Positions 26,813 through 36,083 of a DNA stretch of 64,000 nt are shown in pieces. The notes beneath the pieces are model-generated. The model had not been told where the DNA came from. It saw only the letters and a list, made by a program, of their open reading frames with translations, and ran no database searches. The position numbers and the translations under genes were made by a program. The DNA comes from Bradyrhizobium agreste (GTDB lineage: Bacteria > Pseudomonadota > Alphaproteobacteria > Rhizobiales > Xanthobacteraceae), in contig NZ_JACCHP010000010.1 in assembly GCF_016031625.1 (NCBI RefSeq), positions 62,001 through 126,000 of the forward strand, written 5' to 3'. Position 1 is the first letter of the stretch. Each line of letters starts with the position of its first letter.

Positions 26813-28237
26813 ATGCGGTTCTTGCCGGTGTTTCTCGATCTCAAGGCCGGCCCGGTGGTCCTCATCGGGGCGGGCGAGCTTTTGCGCGCCAAGCTGCGCG
26901 TGCTCGCCGCTGCCGGCGCGCGCCTGCGCGTGCATGCGATCGACGGCAATCATGACCTGGGCCTGGCTTTCGAAGATGCGGTGCGCATCGAGATTGCAGC
27001 GGGCGATCCGCTCACGGCCGATCTTTCGGGCGTCATCGCTGTCGTCTGCGCGGGCGCAGGCGATGTCGGTGTCGCCATGTCGGCTCGCGCCAAGGCGGCT
27101 GGCCTGCCCGTCAACGTCATGGACGACCTCGAACATTCCAGTTTTATCTTTCCGGCCATCGTCGATCGCGGCGATGTCGTGGTCGCGGTCGGCACCGGCG
27201 GCACCTCTCCGGTGGTGGCGCGGCGCGTGCGCGAGAAGATCGAAGCGCTGCTGCCGGCGCGCATCGGCGAGCTCGCCGAGTTCATCGGCACCTTCCGCAA
27301 GTCGATCAACGAGCGCATCGCCGAGTTTCCACTGCGCCGCCGCTTCTGGGAGCGCGTCATCGACGGTCCGATCGGCGCCGCCGTGCTCGCCGGCCGCAAC
27401 AGCGAAGCGGACGCATCGCTCAAGGCGATCTCCGATCCCACCGCATTCGCGCGCGCGGGCAAGCCGGAAGGCTCGGTCGCGCTGGTCGGCGCCGGTCCCG
27501 GCGATCCCGATCTGCTCACCATCAAGGCGCTGCGCGCGCTGCAGGACGCCGACATCGTCTTCCATGACGAGCTGGTCTCGCCCGAGATTCTCGACCGCAT
27601 TCGCCGCGACACCACGCGCGTTGCGGTCGGCCGCCGCGTCGGCAAGCCCGGCATCGGCCAGGACGCCATCAACAAACGCATGATCGAGGCCGCGCAAGCG
27701 GGCCAACGCGTCGTGCGGCTGAAAGGCGGCGATCCCTTCGTGTTCGGCCGCGGCGGCGAAGAGGTGGAAGCGCTCCGTGCCGCCGGCGTCGCCTATTCGA
27801 TCGTTCCCGGCATCACCGCAGGGCTCGGCGCTGCTGCCGATTTCGAGGTGCCGCTCACTTACCGTCACGAAGCGACCCGCATCACCTTCCTCACCGCACA
27901 CAAGGCGCGCGATGCGGAAGCCGTGGACTGGTCGACGCTGACCGACACGAAGATGACGGTTGTGGTCTACATGGGCATGACCGCAGCGCCTGCCGTGCGC
28001 GCCGGCCTGTTCGCGGCCGGCCGCTCGCCGGAGACGCCGGTCGGCGTGTTCGCCCGCGTCACGCGGCCCGATGCGCAAGGCGCGATCGGCACGCTGCGCG
28101 ACCTGCCGGAACTGGTGCGGCGGATCCATGGCGGTCCCGCCATCCTCATCATCGGCGACGTGGTCCGGCATGCCGGCTCGCTTCGCCGCCAGACACCCAA
28201 GCAAATCATCTCTGACCTATTGGATGCAGCCGAATGA
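26813..28237 (+). CDS. cysG: Siroheme synthase CysG
   Basis: Trifunctional enzyme making siroheme, the cofactor of sulfite reductase, from uroporphyrinogen III; 474 residues. The N-terminal dehydrogenase/ferrochelatase domain (about 1-200) includes the HSSFIFPA loop with its conserved Ser and the NAD site VGTGGTSPVVA. The C-terminal SAM methyltransferase (about 215-460) has VGAGPGDPDLLT, RLKGGDPFVFGRGGEE and YMGM. ATG 26813 follows GGGGAAG. It overlaps the next gene by four bases, heading the sulfite-reduction operon. Confidence 0.95.
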   Translation: MRFLPVFLDLKAGPVVLIGAGELLRAKLRVLAAAGARLRVHAIDGNHDLGLAFEDAVRIEIAAGDPLTADLSGVIAVVCAGAGDVGVAMSARAKAAGLPVNVMDDLEHSSFIFPAIVDRGDVVVAVGTGGTSPVVARRVREKIEALLPARIGELAEFIGTFRKSINERIAEFPLRRRFWERVIDGPIGAAVLAGRNSEADASLKAISDPTAFARAGKPEGSVALVGAGPGDPDLLTIKALRALQDADIVFHDELVSPEILDRIRRDTTRVAVGRRVGKPGIGQDAINKRMIEAAQAGQRVVRLKGGDPFVFGRGGEEVEALRAAGVAYSIVPGITAGLGAAADFEVPLTYRHEATRITFLTAHKARDAEAVDWSTLTDTKMTVVVYMGMTAAPAVRAGLFAAGRSPETPVGVFARVTRPDAQGAIGTLRDLPELVRRIHGGPAILIIGDVVRHAGSLRRQTPKQIISDLLDAAE

Positions 28238-28551
28238 CCTCTCCGCTCGAACAAAAGAAGATCCGCATCGCCGGTCCCTCGGTCGTGACCGCCAACCGCA
28301 CCTGGGACGGCATCGTGGTCTACCGCACCGCCGGCAAGAGCTGGTCCGCGGAGCTGTCGGAAGCCGCCATCGTGCGCAACTCCGACGAGGCCAAGGCGTT
28401 GCTTGCGGAAGCCGTGGCCGATGACGTCGGCGCCATCGGCCCCTATATCGCGCCGGTGCAGATCGGCGACGATGGCAAGGTCCTGCCCGGCAATCTGCGC
28501 GAACAGATTCGCCGCACCGGCGTCACCATCGGACAGCCGGCCCAGATTTAA
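28234..28551 (+). CDS. DUF2849 domain-containing protein
   Basis: A 105-residue soluble protein of unknown function, starting in an ATGA overlap with cysG. It contains the family segment GIVVYRTAGKSWSAELSEAA and VIGPYIAPV-like GAIGPYIAPV. Genes of this family are found between cysG and cysI in many alphaproteobacteria, so a role in sulfite reductase assembly or activity is likely but unproven. The cysI start lies 12 bases further on. Confidence 0.8.
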   Translation: MTSPLEQKKIRIAGPSVVTANRTWDGIVVYRTAGKSWSAELSEAAIVRNSDEAKALLAEAVADDVGAIGPYIAPVQIGDDGKVLPGNLREQIRRTGVTIGQPAQI

Positions 28552-28563
28552 GGCACGCAACGT

Positions 28564-30219
28564 ATGTATGCTTACGACGAAATCGACCGCACGCTCGTCA
28601 ACGAGCGCGTCTCGGAGTTCCGCGATCAGGTGAAGCGGCGCCTTTCCGGCGAGCTCACCGAGGACGAGTTCAAGATCCTGCGGCTTCAGAACGGCGTCTA
28701 TCTGCAGCTGCACGCCTACATGTTCCGCGTCGCTATTCCCTACGGCACGCTGGCGACGAACCAGATGCGCGCGCTCGCCCACGTCGCGCGCAAATACGAT
28801 CGCGGCTATGGCCACTTCACCACCCGGCAGAACATCCAGTTCAACTGGATCAAGCTCGCCGAGCTGCCGGATGCGCTCGCAGACCTCGCCAAGGTCGGCA
28901 TCCACGCTATGCAGACCTCCGGCAACAACATGCGCAACGTCACCTCGGACCAATGGGCCGGCGTCGCGCCGGGCGAGATCGAGGACCCCCGCATCTGGTC
29001 GGAGCTGATCCGCCAGCACACCACGCTGCATCCGGAATTCTCGTTCCTGCCGCGCAAGTTCAAGATCGCGATCACCGCCTCGGACCACGACCGCGCTGCG
29101 ATCAGGATCCACGACATCGGCCTGCGGCTGATCAAGAACGAGAGGGGCGAGACCGGATTCGAGGTGCTGGTCGGCGGCGGTTTGGGCCGCACGCCGTTCA
29201 TCGCCAAGACCATCAAGCACTTCGTGCACGGCCGCGACATCCTCAGCTACATCGAGGCGATCTTGCGCGTCTACAATCAGTACGGCCGGCGCGACAACAT
29301 CTACAAGGCGCGCATCAAGATCCTGGTGCACGAGCTCGGCATCGAAAAATTCTCGCGCGAGGTCGAGGACGAGTGGCAGCAGATTCGCAATTCCTCGCTC
29401 CAGCTCGACGACGAGATGATCGAGGACATCCGCTCGCGATTCACCTATCCTGCTTACGAGAAGCTGCCGCATATGCCGGACGAGCTGCGCCAGGCCGCGG
29501 CCGACCCCGACTTCGAGGCGTGGCGCAAGAACTCGGTGGCGCCGCACAAGGTGCAAGGCTATTCGATCGTCACCATCTCGCTGAAGCCGACCGGCGGGCC
29601 TCCGGGCGATGCCACCGCCGAGCAGATGGACGCGCTGGCAGATCTTGCCGACAAATATTCCTTCGGCGAGATCCGTGTCGGCCACGAGCAGAACCTGGCG
29701 CTGCCGCACGTCGCCAAGCGCGATTTGCCGGCGCTGTGGAAGGCGCTCGACAAGCTTGGGCTGGCGACGCCCAACGTCAACCTGATCACCGACATCATCG
29801 CTTGCCCCGGGCTCGATTATTGCTCGCTGGCGAATGCCCGCTCGATCCCGATTGCGCAGGAGCTGACGCGGCGCTTCGCCAATCATGAGCTCGCCAACCT
29901 GATCGGCCGTCTGCACATCAACATCTCCGGCTGCATCAATGCCTGCGGCCATCACCATGTCGGCCATATCGGCATTCTCGGCGTCGAGAAGAACGGCGAG
30001 GAGGTCTACCAGATCACCATCGGCGGCCGTGCCGACGAGAATGCGGCGCTCGGCACCCTGATCGGTCCCGGCGTCAAGTTCGACGAGGTCGCAGACGTCG
30101 TCGAGGACATCGTGGAAGCCTACCTCGCGCTGCGCGAGCGGCCGGAAGAGCTGTTCATGGACACGGTGAAGCGCCTCGGCGTCGAACCCTTCAAGGAGCG
30201 CGTCTATGCCACTCGTTAA
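28564..30219 (+). CDS. cysI: Nitrite/sulfite reductase hemoprotein CysI
   Basis: Siroheme/4Fe-4S enzyme reducing sulfite to sulfide in cysteine synthesis, 551 residues. Cluster ligands are visible as CPGLDYC and GCINACGHH (about residues 417-423 and 457-465). Substrate-binding repeats include HFTTRQNIQFNWI. No flavoprotein cysJ follows, which suggests electrons come from ferredoxin; this is inference. A nitrite reductase role is less likely given cysG, cysH and the sulfate transporter around it. Its end overlaps the DUF934 gene by 14 bases. Confidence 0.92.
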   Translation: MYAYDEIDRTLVNERVSEFRDQVKRRLSGELTEDEFKILRLQNGVYLQLHAYMFRVAIPYGTLATNQMRALAHVARKYDRGYGHFTTRQNIQFNWIKLAELPDALADLAKVGIHAMQTSGNNMRNVTSDQWAGVAPGEIEDPRIWSELIRQHTTLHPEFSFLPRKFKIAITASDHDRAAIRIHDIGLRLIKNERGETGFEVLVGGGLGRTPFIAKTIKHFVHGRDILSYIEAILRVYNQYGRRDNIYKARIKILVHELGIEKFSREVEDEWQQIRNSSLQLDDEMIEDIRSRFTYPAYEKLPHMPDELRQAAADPDFEAWRKNSVAPHKVQGYSIVTISLKPTGGPPGDATAEQMDALADLADKYSFGEIRVGHEQNLALPHVAKRDLPALWKALDKLGLATPNVNLITDIIACPGLDYCSLANARSIPIAQELTRRFANHELANLIGRLHINISGCINACGHHHVGHIGILGVEKNGEEVYQITIGGRADENAALGTLIGPGVKFDEVADVVEDIVEAYLALRERPEELFMDTVKRLGVEPFKERVYATR

Positions 30220-30721
30220 CGGCGGAAAGATCGTCGATGACAGCTTCGTCAAGCTCGCCGTCGACACCCCGCTGCCCGAGGGCGGCGACATCCTGGTGCC
30301 CGCCGAGCGCTTCCTCGGCGAAGCCGACGTGCTGCTCAAGCGGTCGGGCAAGGTCGGCGTGATCTGGCCCAACAATCGCGACATCGCCGAGCTCGTGCCG
30401 TATCTCGGCAAGATCGCGGCCGTCGCGCTGGTGTTCCCGACCTTCCGTGACGGGCGCGCCTACAGCCAGGCGCGGCTGCTGCGCGAACGTTACGATTACC
30501 GCGGCGAATTGCGCGCCACCGGTCAGGTGCTGCGCGACCAGTTCGTGTTCATGCTGCGGGCCGGCTTCGATGCCTTCGAGGTCAAGAAGCAGGCCGACGC
30601 GGAAGCCTTCATGCAGACCGCGAAGCGCTATTCGGTGTTCTACCAGCCGACCGGCGATGGCCGCATCACCGCGCTGCACCGGCGCATGCAATTGCGCCAC
30701 TCCGAAGGGGTCGGCACGTGA
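30206..30721 (+). CDS. DUF934 domain-containing protein
   Basis: A 171-residue protein of the DUF934 family, almost always encoded between cysI and cysH. The core motif is VALVFPTFRDGRAYSQARLL, with FEVKKQ and a C-terminal YSVFYQPTGDG. Its start lies inside the end of cysI and its stop overlaps the cysH GTG, so the three genes are translationally coupled. Its function is unknown; context supports an accessory role in sulfite reduction. Confidence 0.85.
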   Translation: MPLVNGGKIVDDSFVKLAVDTPLPEGGDILVPAERFLGEADVLLKRSGKVGVIWPNNRDIAELVPYLGKIAAVALVFPTFRDGRAYSQARLLRERYDYRGELRATGQVLRDQFVFMLRAGFDAFEVKKQADAEAFMQTAKRYSVFYQPTGDGRITALHRRMQLRHSEGVGT

Positions 30722-31443
30722 ACGCGATCGCGCCTCAGGTTTCGCCCGTGTCTGCGCTGCCTTCGGCGGACGAGCTCGATCGTGCCTTGCGCGATGCCTC
30801 GCCTGCGGAGGTCATTGCCGCGGCGCTGAAGACGGTCGGGCGCGACAAGCTTGCGCTGGTGTCCTCCTTCGGCACGGAATCGGCGACGCTGCTCAAGGTG
30901 ATGGCGGACGTCGATCCGGCGATCCCCGTTATCTTTCTCGACACCGGCTGGTTGTTCGAGGAGACGCTCGCCTATCGCGACACCTTGATCGCGACGCTGG
31001 GCCTGAAGGACGTCCGTTCGATCAAGCCCGCCGAGGATACGCTGTCGCGCGAAGATCCCGACCGCGACCTCTGGTTCTCCGATCCCGACGCCTGCTGCCG
31101 CATCCGCAAGGTCGAGCCGCTGGCGCGTGCGCTGAAGCCGTTCGATGCGTGGCTCAACGGCCGCAAGCGCTTCCAGGGCAATGCGCGCGCCGAGATTCCG
31201 GTCGTCGAGGACGACGGCGCGCGGCTGAAGTTCAATCCCTTCGCCAATGTCTCGCGCGAGGAGATCGAGGCGATCTTCACCCGCGCCAAATTGCCGCGGC
31301 ACCCTCTGGTTGTATCAGGATTTCTGTCCGTTGGGTGTATGCCTTGCACCAGCAGAACGAGTGAGGGCGAGGATGCACGCGCCGGCCGGTGGCGCGGCCG
31401 GGCCAAGACAGAATGCGGCATCCACACCATGAAGACTTCGTAG
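30718..31443 (+). CDS. cysH: Phosphoadenylyl/adenylyl-sulfate reductase CysH
   Basis: Reduces APS or PAPS to sulfite with thioredoxin, 241 residues. The PP-loop is VSSFGTESATLL, and the active Cys lies in the C-terminal ECGIH motif. The cysteine pairs DACCRI and GCMPC are those of 4Fe-4S reductases that prefer APS. With a CysC domain also encoded nearby, either substrate is possible. It starts at GTG overlapping the DUF934 stop (GTGA). It is the last gene of the reduction operon; sbp follows after 120 bases. Confidence 0.93.
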   Translation: MNAIAPQVSPVSALPSADELDRALRDASPAEVIAAALKTVGRDKLALVSSFGTESATLLKVMADVDPAIPVIFLDTGWLFEETLAYRDTLIATLGLKDVRSIKPAEDTLSREDPDRDLWFSDPDACCRIRKVEPLARALKPFDAWLNGRKRFQGNARAEIPVVEDDGARLKFNPFANVSREEIEAIFTRAKLPRHPLVVSGFLSVGCMPCTSRTSEGEDARAGRWRGRAKTECGIHTMKTS

Positions 31444-31563
31444 CACAGCTGAGCTGCCGCGCTGCGAACAAGAAAATCGGGTTCCGTTGACACAAGAGCG
31501 TTTCGCCACGAGTTATGCCTGCCGTCGACGGCGCCGATGCCGTCGAGGTGAATGGAGATGGAC

Positions 31564-32565
31564 ATGATGCGCCGTATCGTTCCGCTCGCCGCAGGATTGC
31601 TCGCGACGGCTTTCTGGGCAGGCTCGGCTGTGGCCGCCGACATCAATTTGCTGAACGTGTCGTACGATCCGACGCGCGAACTCTATGCCGAGTTCAACAA
31701 GGCGTTCGCGAACGCTTATCAGAAGGAAACCGGCAAGAGCGTCGAGATCAAGCAGTCGCATGGCGGCAGCGGCTCGCAGGCGCGTGGCGTTATCGACGGC
31801 TTGCAGGCCGACGTGGTGACGCTGGCGCTCGCCTATGACATCGACGCGATCGCGAGCAAGGGCCTCATTGCGGCGGACTGGCAGAAGCGGCTGCCGCAGA
31901 ATTCATCACCCTATACCTCGACCATCGTCTTCCTGGTGCGCAAGGGCAATCCCAAGGGCATCAAGGACTGGGACGATCTGCTCAAGCCGGGCGTTGCCGT
32001 CATCACCCCGAACCCGAAGACGTCGGGCGGCGCGCGCTGGAATTATCTCGCCGCTTGGGGCTTTGCGCAGAAGAAGTACGGCTCGGCCGACAAGGCCAAG
32101 GAGTTCGTAGGGAAGCTCTTCCAGCAGGTGCCGGTGCTGGATACCGGCGCACGCGGCGCCACCGTGACCTTCGTCGAGCGCGGCGTGGGCGACGTGCTGC
32201 TCGCCTGGGAGAACGAGGCGTTCCTGGCCTTGAAGGAGTTCGGTGCGAACAAGTTCGAGATCGTTGCACCGCCGCAATCGATCCTCGCCGAGCCGCCGGT
32301 CACCATTGTGGACAAGGTTGCTGACAAAAAAGGCACCCGGAACGCGGCTGACGCTTACTTGCAGTATTGGTATACTAAGGAAGCCCAAGAAATTGCCGCG
32401 CGCAATTTCTACCGTCCTCGCGACGCCGAAATTGCGAAGAAGTACGAGAATGCCTTCGCGAAGGTCGAACTGTTCACGATCGACGACGTCTTCGGCGGCT
32501 GGACCAAGGCGCAAAAGGAACATTTCGCCGATGGCGGCGTCTTTGATCAGATCTACAAGAACTGA
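31564..32565 (+). CDS. sbp: Sulfate ABC transporter substrate-binding protein
   Basis: Periplasmic sulfate receptor of 333 residues. A signal peptide ends SAVAA-D near residue 23, followed by the family landmarks LLNVSYDPTRELY, the anion-binding SHGGSGSQARGV, and NPKTSGGARWNYLAAWG. Four in-frame ATGs cluster at 31552-31567; 31564 is chosen because GGAG lies six bases before it. A possible -35 TTGACA is at 31487 and a 12-base palindrome is at 31521, so this transport operon may have its own promoter. Confidence 0.93.
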   Translation: MMRRIVPLAAGLLATAFWAGSAVAADINLLNVSYDPTRELYAEFNKAFANAYQKETGKSVEIKQSHGGSGSQARGVIDGLQADVVTLALAYDIDAIASKGLIAADWQKRLPQNSSPYTSTIVFLVRKGNPKGIKDWDDLLKPGVAVITPNPKTSGGARWNYLAAWGFAQKKYGSADKAKEFVGKLFQQVPVLDTGARGATVTFVERGVGDVLLAWENEAFLALKEFGANKFEIVAPPQSILAEPPVTIVDKVADKKGTRNAADAYLQYWYTKEAQEIAARNFYRPRDAEIAKKYENAFAKVELFTIDDVFGGWTKAQKEHFADGGVFDQIYKN

Positions 32566-32603
32566 TCGGGCGCTGTCGTAGGAGGCATTTAGCAGGGGGC
32601 CTG

Positions 32604-33440
32604 GTGAGCGCACTCGCAGCACGACGCAGGACATTGCCGGGCTTCGGTCTCACCATGGGACTGACGCTTTCCTGGCTGTCCGTGATCATCCTGATTCCGC
32701 TCGCCGGCCTGTTCCTGAGATCGCTCGAGCTCAGCCCCGAGCAGTTCTGGAACATCCTCTCCAGCCGCCGCACCCTGAACGCGCTTCGGGTCTCGTTCGG
32801 CCTCGCCTTTGCGGCGGCCTGCGTAAATCTGGTGATGGGCAGCATCATCGTCTGGGCGCTGGTGCGCTACCGCTTCCCCGGTCGCCGGATCTTCGATGCC
32901 ATCGTCGACGTGCCGTTTGCGCTGCCGACAGCGGTGGCCGGCGTCGCGCTGACGGCCCTGTTCGCCGAGAAGGGCTGGTTGGGGGCGCCGCTCGCCGCGC
33001 TCGGCATCAAGGTGGCGTTCACGCCGGTCGGCATCTTCGTCGCCATGATCTTCATCGGCATTCCGTTCGTGGTCCGCACCGTGCAGCCGGTGCTCCAGGA
33101 TCTCGACCCTGAAATCGAGGAGGCCGCGGGCAGCCTGGGGGCCAGCCGCTCGCAGACCATCGTCCGCGTGATCCTGCCCTCGCTCGCGCCGGCGCTGCTC
33201 ACGGGGCTCGCGCTCGCTTTCGCCCGCGCGGTCGGTGAATACGGCTCGGTGATCTTCATCGCCGGCAATCTGCCCAACGTCTCCGAGATCGCGCCGCTCT
33301 TGATCGTGATACGTCTGTCCGAATTCCGTTACGCCGATGCGACCGCGATTGCGGTGGTCATGTTGGTCGTCTCCTTCGTCATCATCTTCGCGGTCAATCG
33401 GCTCCAGCGCTGGGCGCAGAGCCGGATCCCGGCACGCTGA
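32604..33440 (+). CDS. cysT: Sulfate ABC transporter permease CysT
   Basis: Membrane subunit of the sulfate/thiosulfate importer, 278 residues with about six hydrophobic helices. The loop that contacts the ATPase is EEAAGSLGASRSQTIVRVIL, with the EAA...G signature. The start is GTG behind AGGGGG. It follows sbp by 38 bases and precedes cysW by nine bases, in the standard order of the operon. Confidence 0.93.
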   Translation: MSALAARRRTLPGFGLTMGLTLSWLSVIILIPLAGLFLRSLELSPEQFWNILSSRRTLNALRVSFGLAFAAACVNLVMGSIIVWALVRYRFPGRRIFDAIVDVPFALPTAVAGVALTALFAEKGWLGAPLAALGIKVAFTPVGIFVAMIFIGIPFVVRTVQPVLQDLDPEIEEAAGSLGASRSQTIVRVILPSLAPALLTGLALAFARAVGEYGSVIFIAGNLPNVSEIAPLLIVIRLSEFRYADATAIAVVMLVVSFVIIFAVNRLQRWAQSRIPAR

Positions 33441-33449
33441 GGGCGGATC

Positions 33450-34361
33450 ATGACGATGCAGATCGCAGATTCCGTGTCGCTCTCGGCCTCCGACTCGAAG
33501 GCGCGCGCACAGGCGGCAGCAGCGCGGAACAATCTGCGCACCGAGCCGCGCCCGGTCCGCATCGCCATCATCACGCTGGCGGTGCTGTTTCTCACCGTCT
33601 TCGTCGTGCTGCCGCTCGTCGTCGTGTTCGCGCAGGCATTCTCGCGCGGCATCCTCGCCTATTTCGCCGCGCTCGCCGAACCGGAGGCGATGGCGGCGAT
33701 CAAGCTGACTTTGATCGTCGCGGCGATTTCCGTCGGCCTCAATCTGGTGTTCGGCCTCGTCGCCGGCTGGGCGATTGCAAAATTCGAATTCCCGGGCAAG
33801 ACCGTGCTGATCACGCTGATCGACCTGCCGTTCTCGGTCAGTCCGGTGATCTCGGGCCTCGTCTTCGTGCTGCTGTTTGGCGCGCAAGGCTATTTCGGCA
33901 GCTGGCTGCGCGAGCACGACATCCAGATCCTGTTCGCCGTGCCCGGCATCGCGCTGGCCACCACCTTCGTGACCTTCCCGTTCGTGGCGCGCGCGCTGAT
34001 CCCCCTGATGCAGGAGCAGGGCACGCAGGAGGAGGAGGCCGCGATCTCGCTCGGCGCCTCGGGCTTGCAGACCTTCTTCCGCGTCACCCTGCCCAACATC
34101 AAATGGGGCGTGCTCTACGGCGTCCTGCTCTGCAACGCGCGTGCGATGGGCGAGTTCGGTGCCGTCTCCGTCGTCTCCGGCCACATCCGCGGCGAGACCA
34201 ACACCATGCCGCTCCTGGTCGAGATTCTCTACAACGAATACCAGTTCGTCGCCGCTTTCGCGATCGCCTCGCTGCTCGCGATGCTCGCGCTGATCACGCT
34301 GATCGCAAAAACCGTTCTCGAACGTCATCTGGACGAAGGACACGAGCCCCGTGACCATTGA
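33450..34361 (+). CDS. cysW: Sulfate ABC transporter permease CysW
   Basis: Second membrane subunit of the sulfate/thiosulfate importer, 303 residues. It has a polar N-terminus of about 50 residues, then six helices; the coupling loop is EEEAAISLGASGLQTFFRV. Conserved ARAMGEFGAVSVVSGHI lies near residue 230. Either ATG 33450 or 33456 can start it. The end overlaps the cysA GTG by 11 bases. Confidence 0.93.
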   Translation: MTMQIADSVSLSASDSKARAQAAAARNNLRTEPRPVRIAIITLAVLFLTVFVVLPLVVVFAQAFSRGILAYFAALAEPEAMAAIKLTLIVAAISVGLNLVFGLVAGWAIAKFEFPGKTVLITLIDLPFSVSPVISGLVFVLLFGAQGYFGSWLREHDIQILFAVPGIALATTFVTFPFVARALIPLMQEQGTQEEEAAISLGASGLQTFFRVTLPNIKWGVLYGVLLCNARAMGEFGAVSVVSGHIRGETNTMPLLVEILYNEYQFVAAFAIASLLAMLALITLIAKTVLERHLDEGHEPRDH

Positions 34362-35385
34362 AGTCAAGAATCTCGTCAAGAAATTCGGCAGTTTTGCAGC
34401 CCTCGATGGCGTTGATCTCAAGGTCAATGACGGTGAGCTGCTGGCACTGCTCGGCCCATCCGGCTCCGGCAAGACCACCTTGCTGCGGATCATCGCCGGC
34501 CTTGACTGGCCGGACTCGGGCGAAGTCACCTTCAACGGCGAGGACGCGCTGGCGCAAGGCGCCCGCGAGCGCCACGTTGGATTCGTGTTCCAGCACTATG
34601 CGCTGTTCCGCCACATGACGGTGTTCGAGAACGTCGCCTTTGGGCTCCGCGTGCAGCCGCGCGCGGTTCGCAAGGACGAAGCAACCATTCGCGCGCGGGT
34701 GAAAGAGCTGCTCGATCTCGTGCAGCTCGACTGGCTTTCCGACCGCTATCCGAGCCAGCTCTCCGGCGGCCAGCGTCAGCGCATCGCGCTCGCCCGTGCG
34801 CTCGCGATCGAGCCGCGCATTCTCCTGCTCGATGAACCCTTCGGCGCGCTCGACGCCAAGGTGCGCAAGGAGCTGCGCAAATGGCTGCGCTCGCTGCATA
34901 ACGAGATCCACGTCACCTCGATCTTCGTCACGCACGACCAGGAGGAGGCGCTGGAAGTCGCCAACCGCGTGGTGGTGATGGATAAGGGACGGATCGAGCA
35001 GATCGGCTCGCCCGACGATGTCTACGACAATCCGGCGACGGCTTTCGTGCACGGCTTCATCGGCGAATCCATCGTGCTGCCGATCCAGATCGGCAATGGC
35101 GCAGTCCGGCTCGGGGACCGGCAGCTGGATCTCGCGGCTGAAGGGATTGCGCCTGGCGCGTCAAAACTGTTCGTGCGGCGACATGACATGCTGGTCGGAC
35201 CGCCCGGCAGCGGCGCCTTCGAGGGCGCGGTCCAGCACGTCCGCAATTTCGGCCCAGTGCAGCGGGCGGAGGTGGCGCTATCCGGCGGCGAGACCATCGA
35301 GATCGACGCCCCCCGCGACAAGGAACTGCGCGCCGGCGACACGATCGGCCTCAAGCCGCGCCGCTACCGGATTTTTGCGGGCTGA
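34351..35385 (+). CDS. cysA: Sulfate/thiosulfate ABC transporter ATP-binding protein CysA
   Basis: ATPase of the sulfate importer, 344 residues. Walker A is GPSGSGKTT (about residues 34-42), the signature is LSGGQRQR, Walker B is LLLDEPFGALD, and the H-loop is VTHDQEEA. Residues after about 240 form the regulatory TOBE-like domain. It starts at GTG inside the end of cysW. A truncated palindromic repeat begins eight bases after the stop, and no classical terminator is evident. Confidence 0.94.
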   Translation: MTIEVKNLVKKFGSFAALDGVDLKVNDGELLALLGPSGSGKTTLLRIIAGLDWPDSGEVTFNGEDALAQGARERHVGFVFQHYALFRHMTVFENVAFGLRVQPRAVRKDEATIRARVKELLDLVQLDWLSDRYPSQLSGGQRQRIALARALAIEPRILLLDEPFGALDAKVRKELRKWLRSLHNEIHVTSIFVTHDQEEALEVANRVVVMDKGRIEQIGSPDDVYDNPATAFVHGFIGESIVLPIQIGNGAVRLGDRQLDLAAEGIAPGASKLFVRRHDMLVGPPGSGAFEGAVQHVRNFGPVQRAEVALSGGETIEIDAPRDKELRAGDTIGLKPRRYRIFAG

Positions 35386-35392
35386 AATGTCC

Positions 35393-35427
35393 GTCATTCC
35401 GGGGCGCGCGCCAGCGCGAACCCGGAA
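35393..35427 (+). repeat. Half copy of the family A palindromic repeat
   Basis: It contains the left arm GTCATTCCGGGGCG and the inner AACCCGGAA, but the matching right arm is missing. It lies immediately after cysA. Confidence 0.7.
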
Positions 35428-35501
35428 GCATTTTCTTCAAAATTCACCTTTCAGCCATGGTTGGTATGCAACAACGGCCCCTCATTTGGGGGCCTCGATT
35501 C

Positions 35502-36005
35502 ATGCGCGCTGCGGCCGCAATTCTTATCATGTTGCTGCTCGCCGGCTGTGCCGGCAATGAGACACCGGTCCAGCAGCCGTCCATGTACACCGACATGGCG
35601 GTCCCGGGCTCCAAGCTCGATGTGCAAGCGGCCGCGATCATGATCTCGCAATACCGCCAGAACAACGGGCTCGGTACGGTTGTGGTCGACCCGGATCTGA
35701 CTCGGCTCGCCGAATCCCAGTCGGGCGCGATGGCGGCGGCCAACAAGATGGACCACGACGTCCGCGCGCCGCTGGCCAAGCGTCTGGCCTCTGGCGGTTA
35801 TCCTGCCACCGTGGCGGTCGAGAACATCTCGGCCGGCTATCATACGCTGGCGGAAGCGTTTTCCGGCTGGCGCGACTCGCCCCCGCACCGCGCGAACATG
35901 CTCAAGAACGGTGTCACAAAATTGGGCATCGCGGCGAGCTATGCTCCAGGCACCAAATACAAGGTGTTCTGGACCATGATCCTGGCCTCCACGGAGCCTC
36001 GATAA
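35502..36005 (+). CDS. CAP/SCP-domain lipoprotein
   Basis: A 167-residue lipoprotein. From ATG 35502 the protein starts with a short signal and lipobox LLLAGC (Cys16). The CAP (SCP, PR-1-like) domain follows: a helix with RLAESQSGAMAAANKMDHD, the conserved AVENISAGY, and FSGWRDSPPHRANML. Bacterial CAP proteins are secreted or envelope proteins of uncertain activity. In-frame ATGs at 35457 and 35466 would put 15 polar residues before the signal, so they are less likely. A hairpin GGCCCC/GGGGCC sits just before the start. Confidence 0.85.
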   Translation: MRAAAAILIMLLLAGCAGNETPVQQPSMYTDMAVPGSKLDVQAAAIMISQYRQNNGLGTVVVDPDLTRLAESQSGAMAAANKMDHDVRAPLAKRLASGGYPATVAVENISAGYHTLAEAFSGWRDSPPHRANMLKNGVTKLGIAASYAPGTKYKVFWTMILASTEPR

Positions 36006-36083
36006 GCCAGACTTGATCCGGTGATGCATTGACGCCGCGGCGGAGTGTCGCCACGGTGGCCGGCCTTTTGCTATTGTTCCCGC

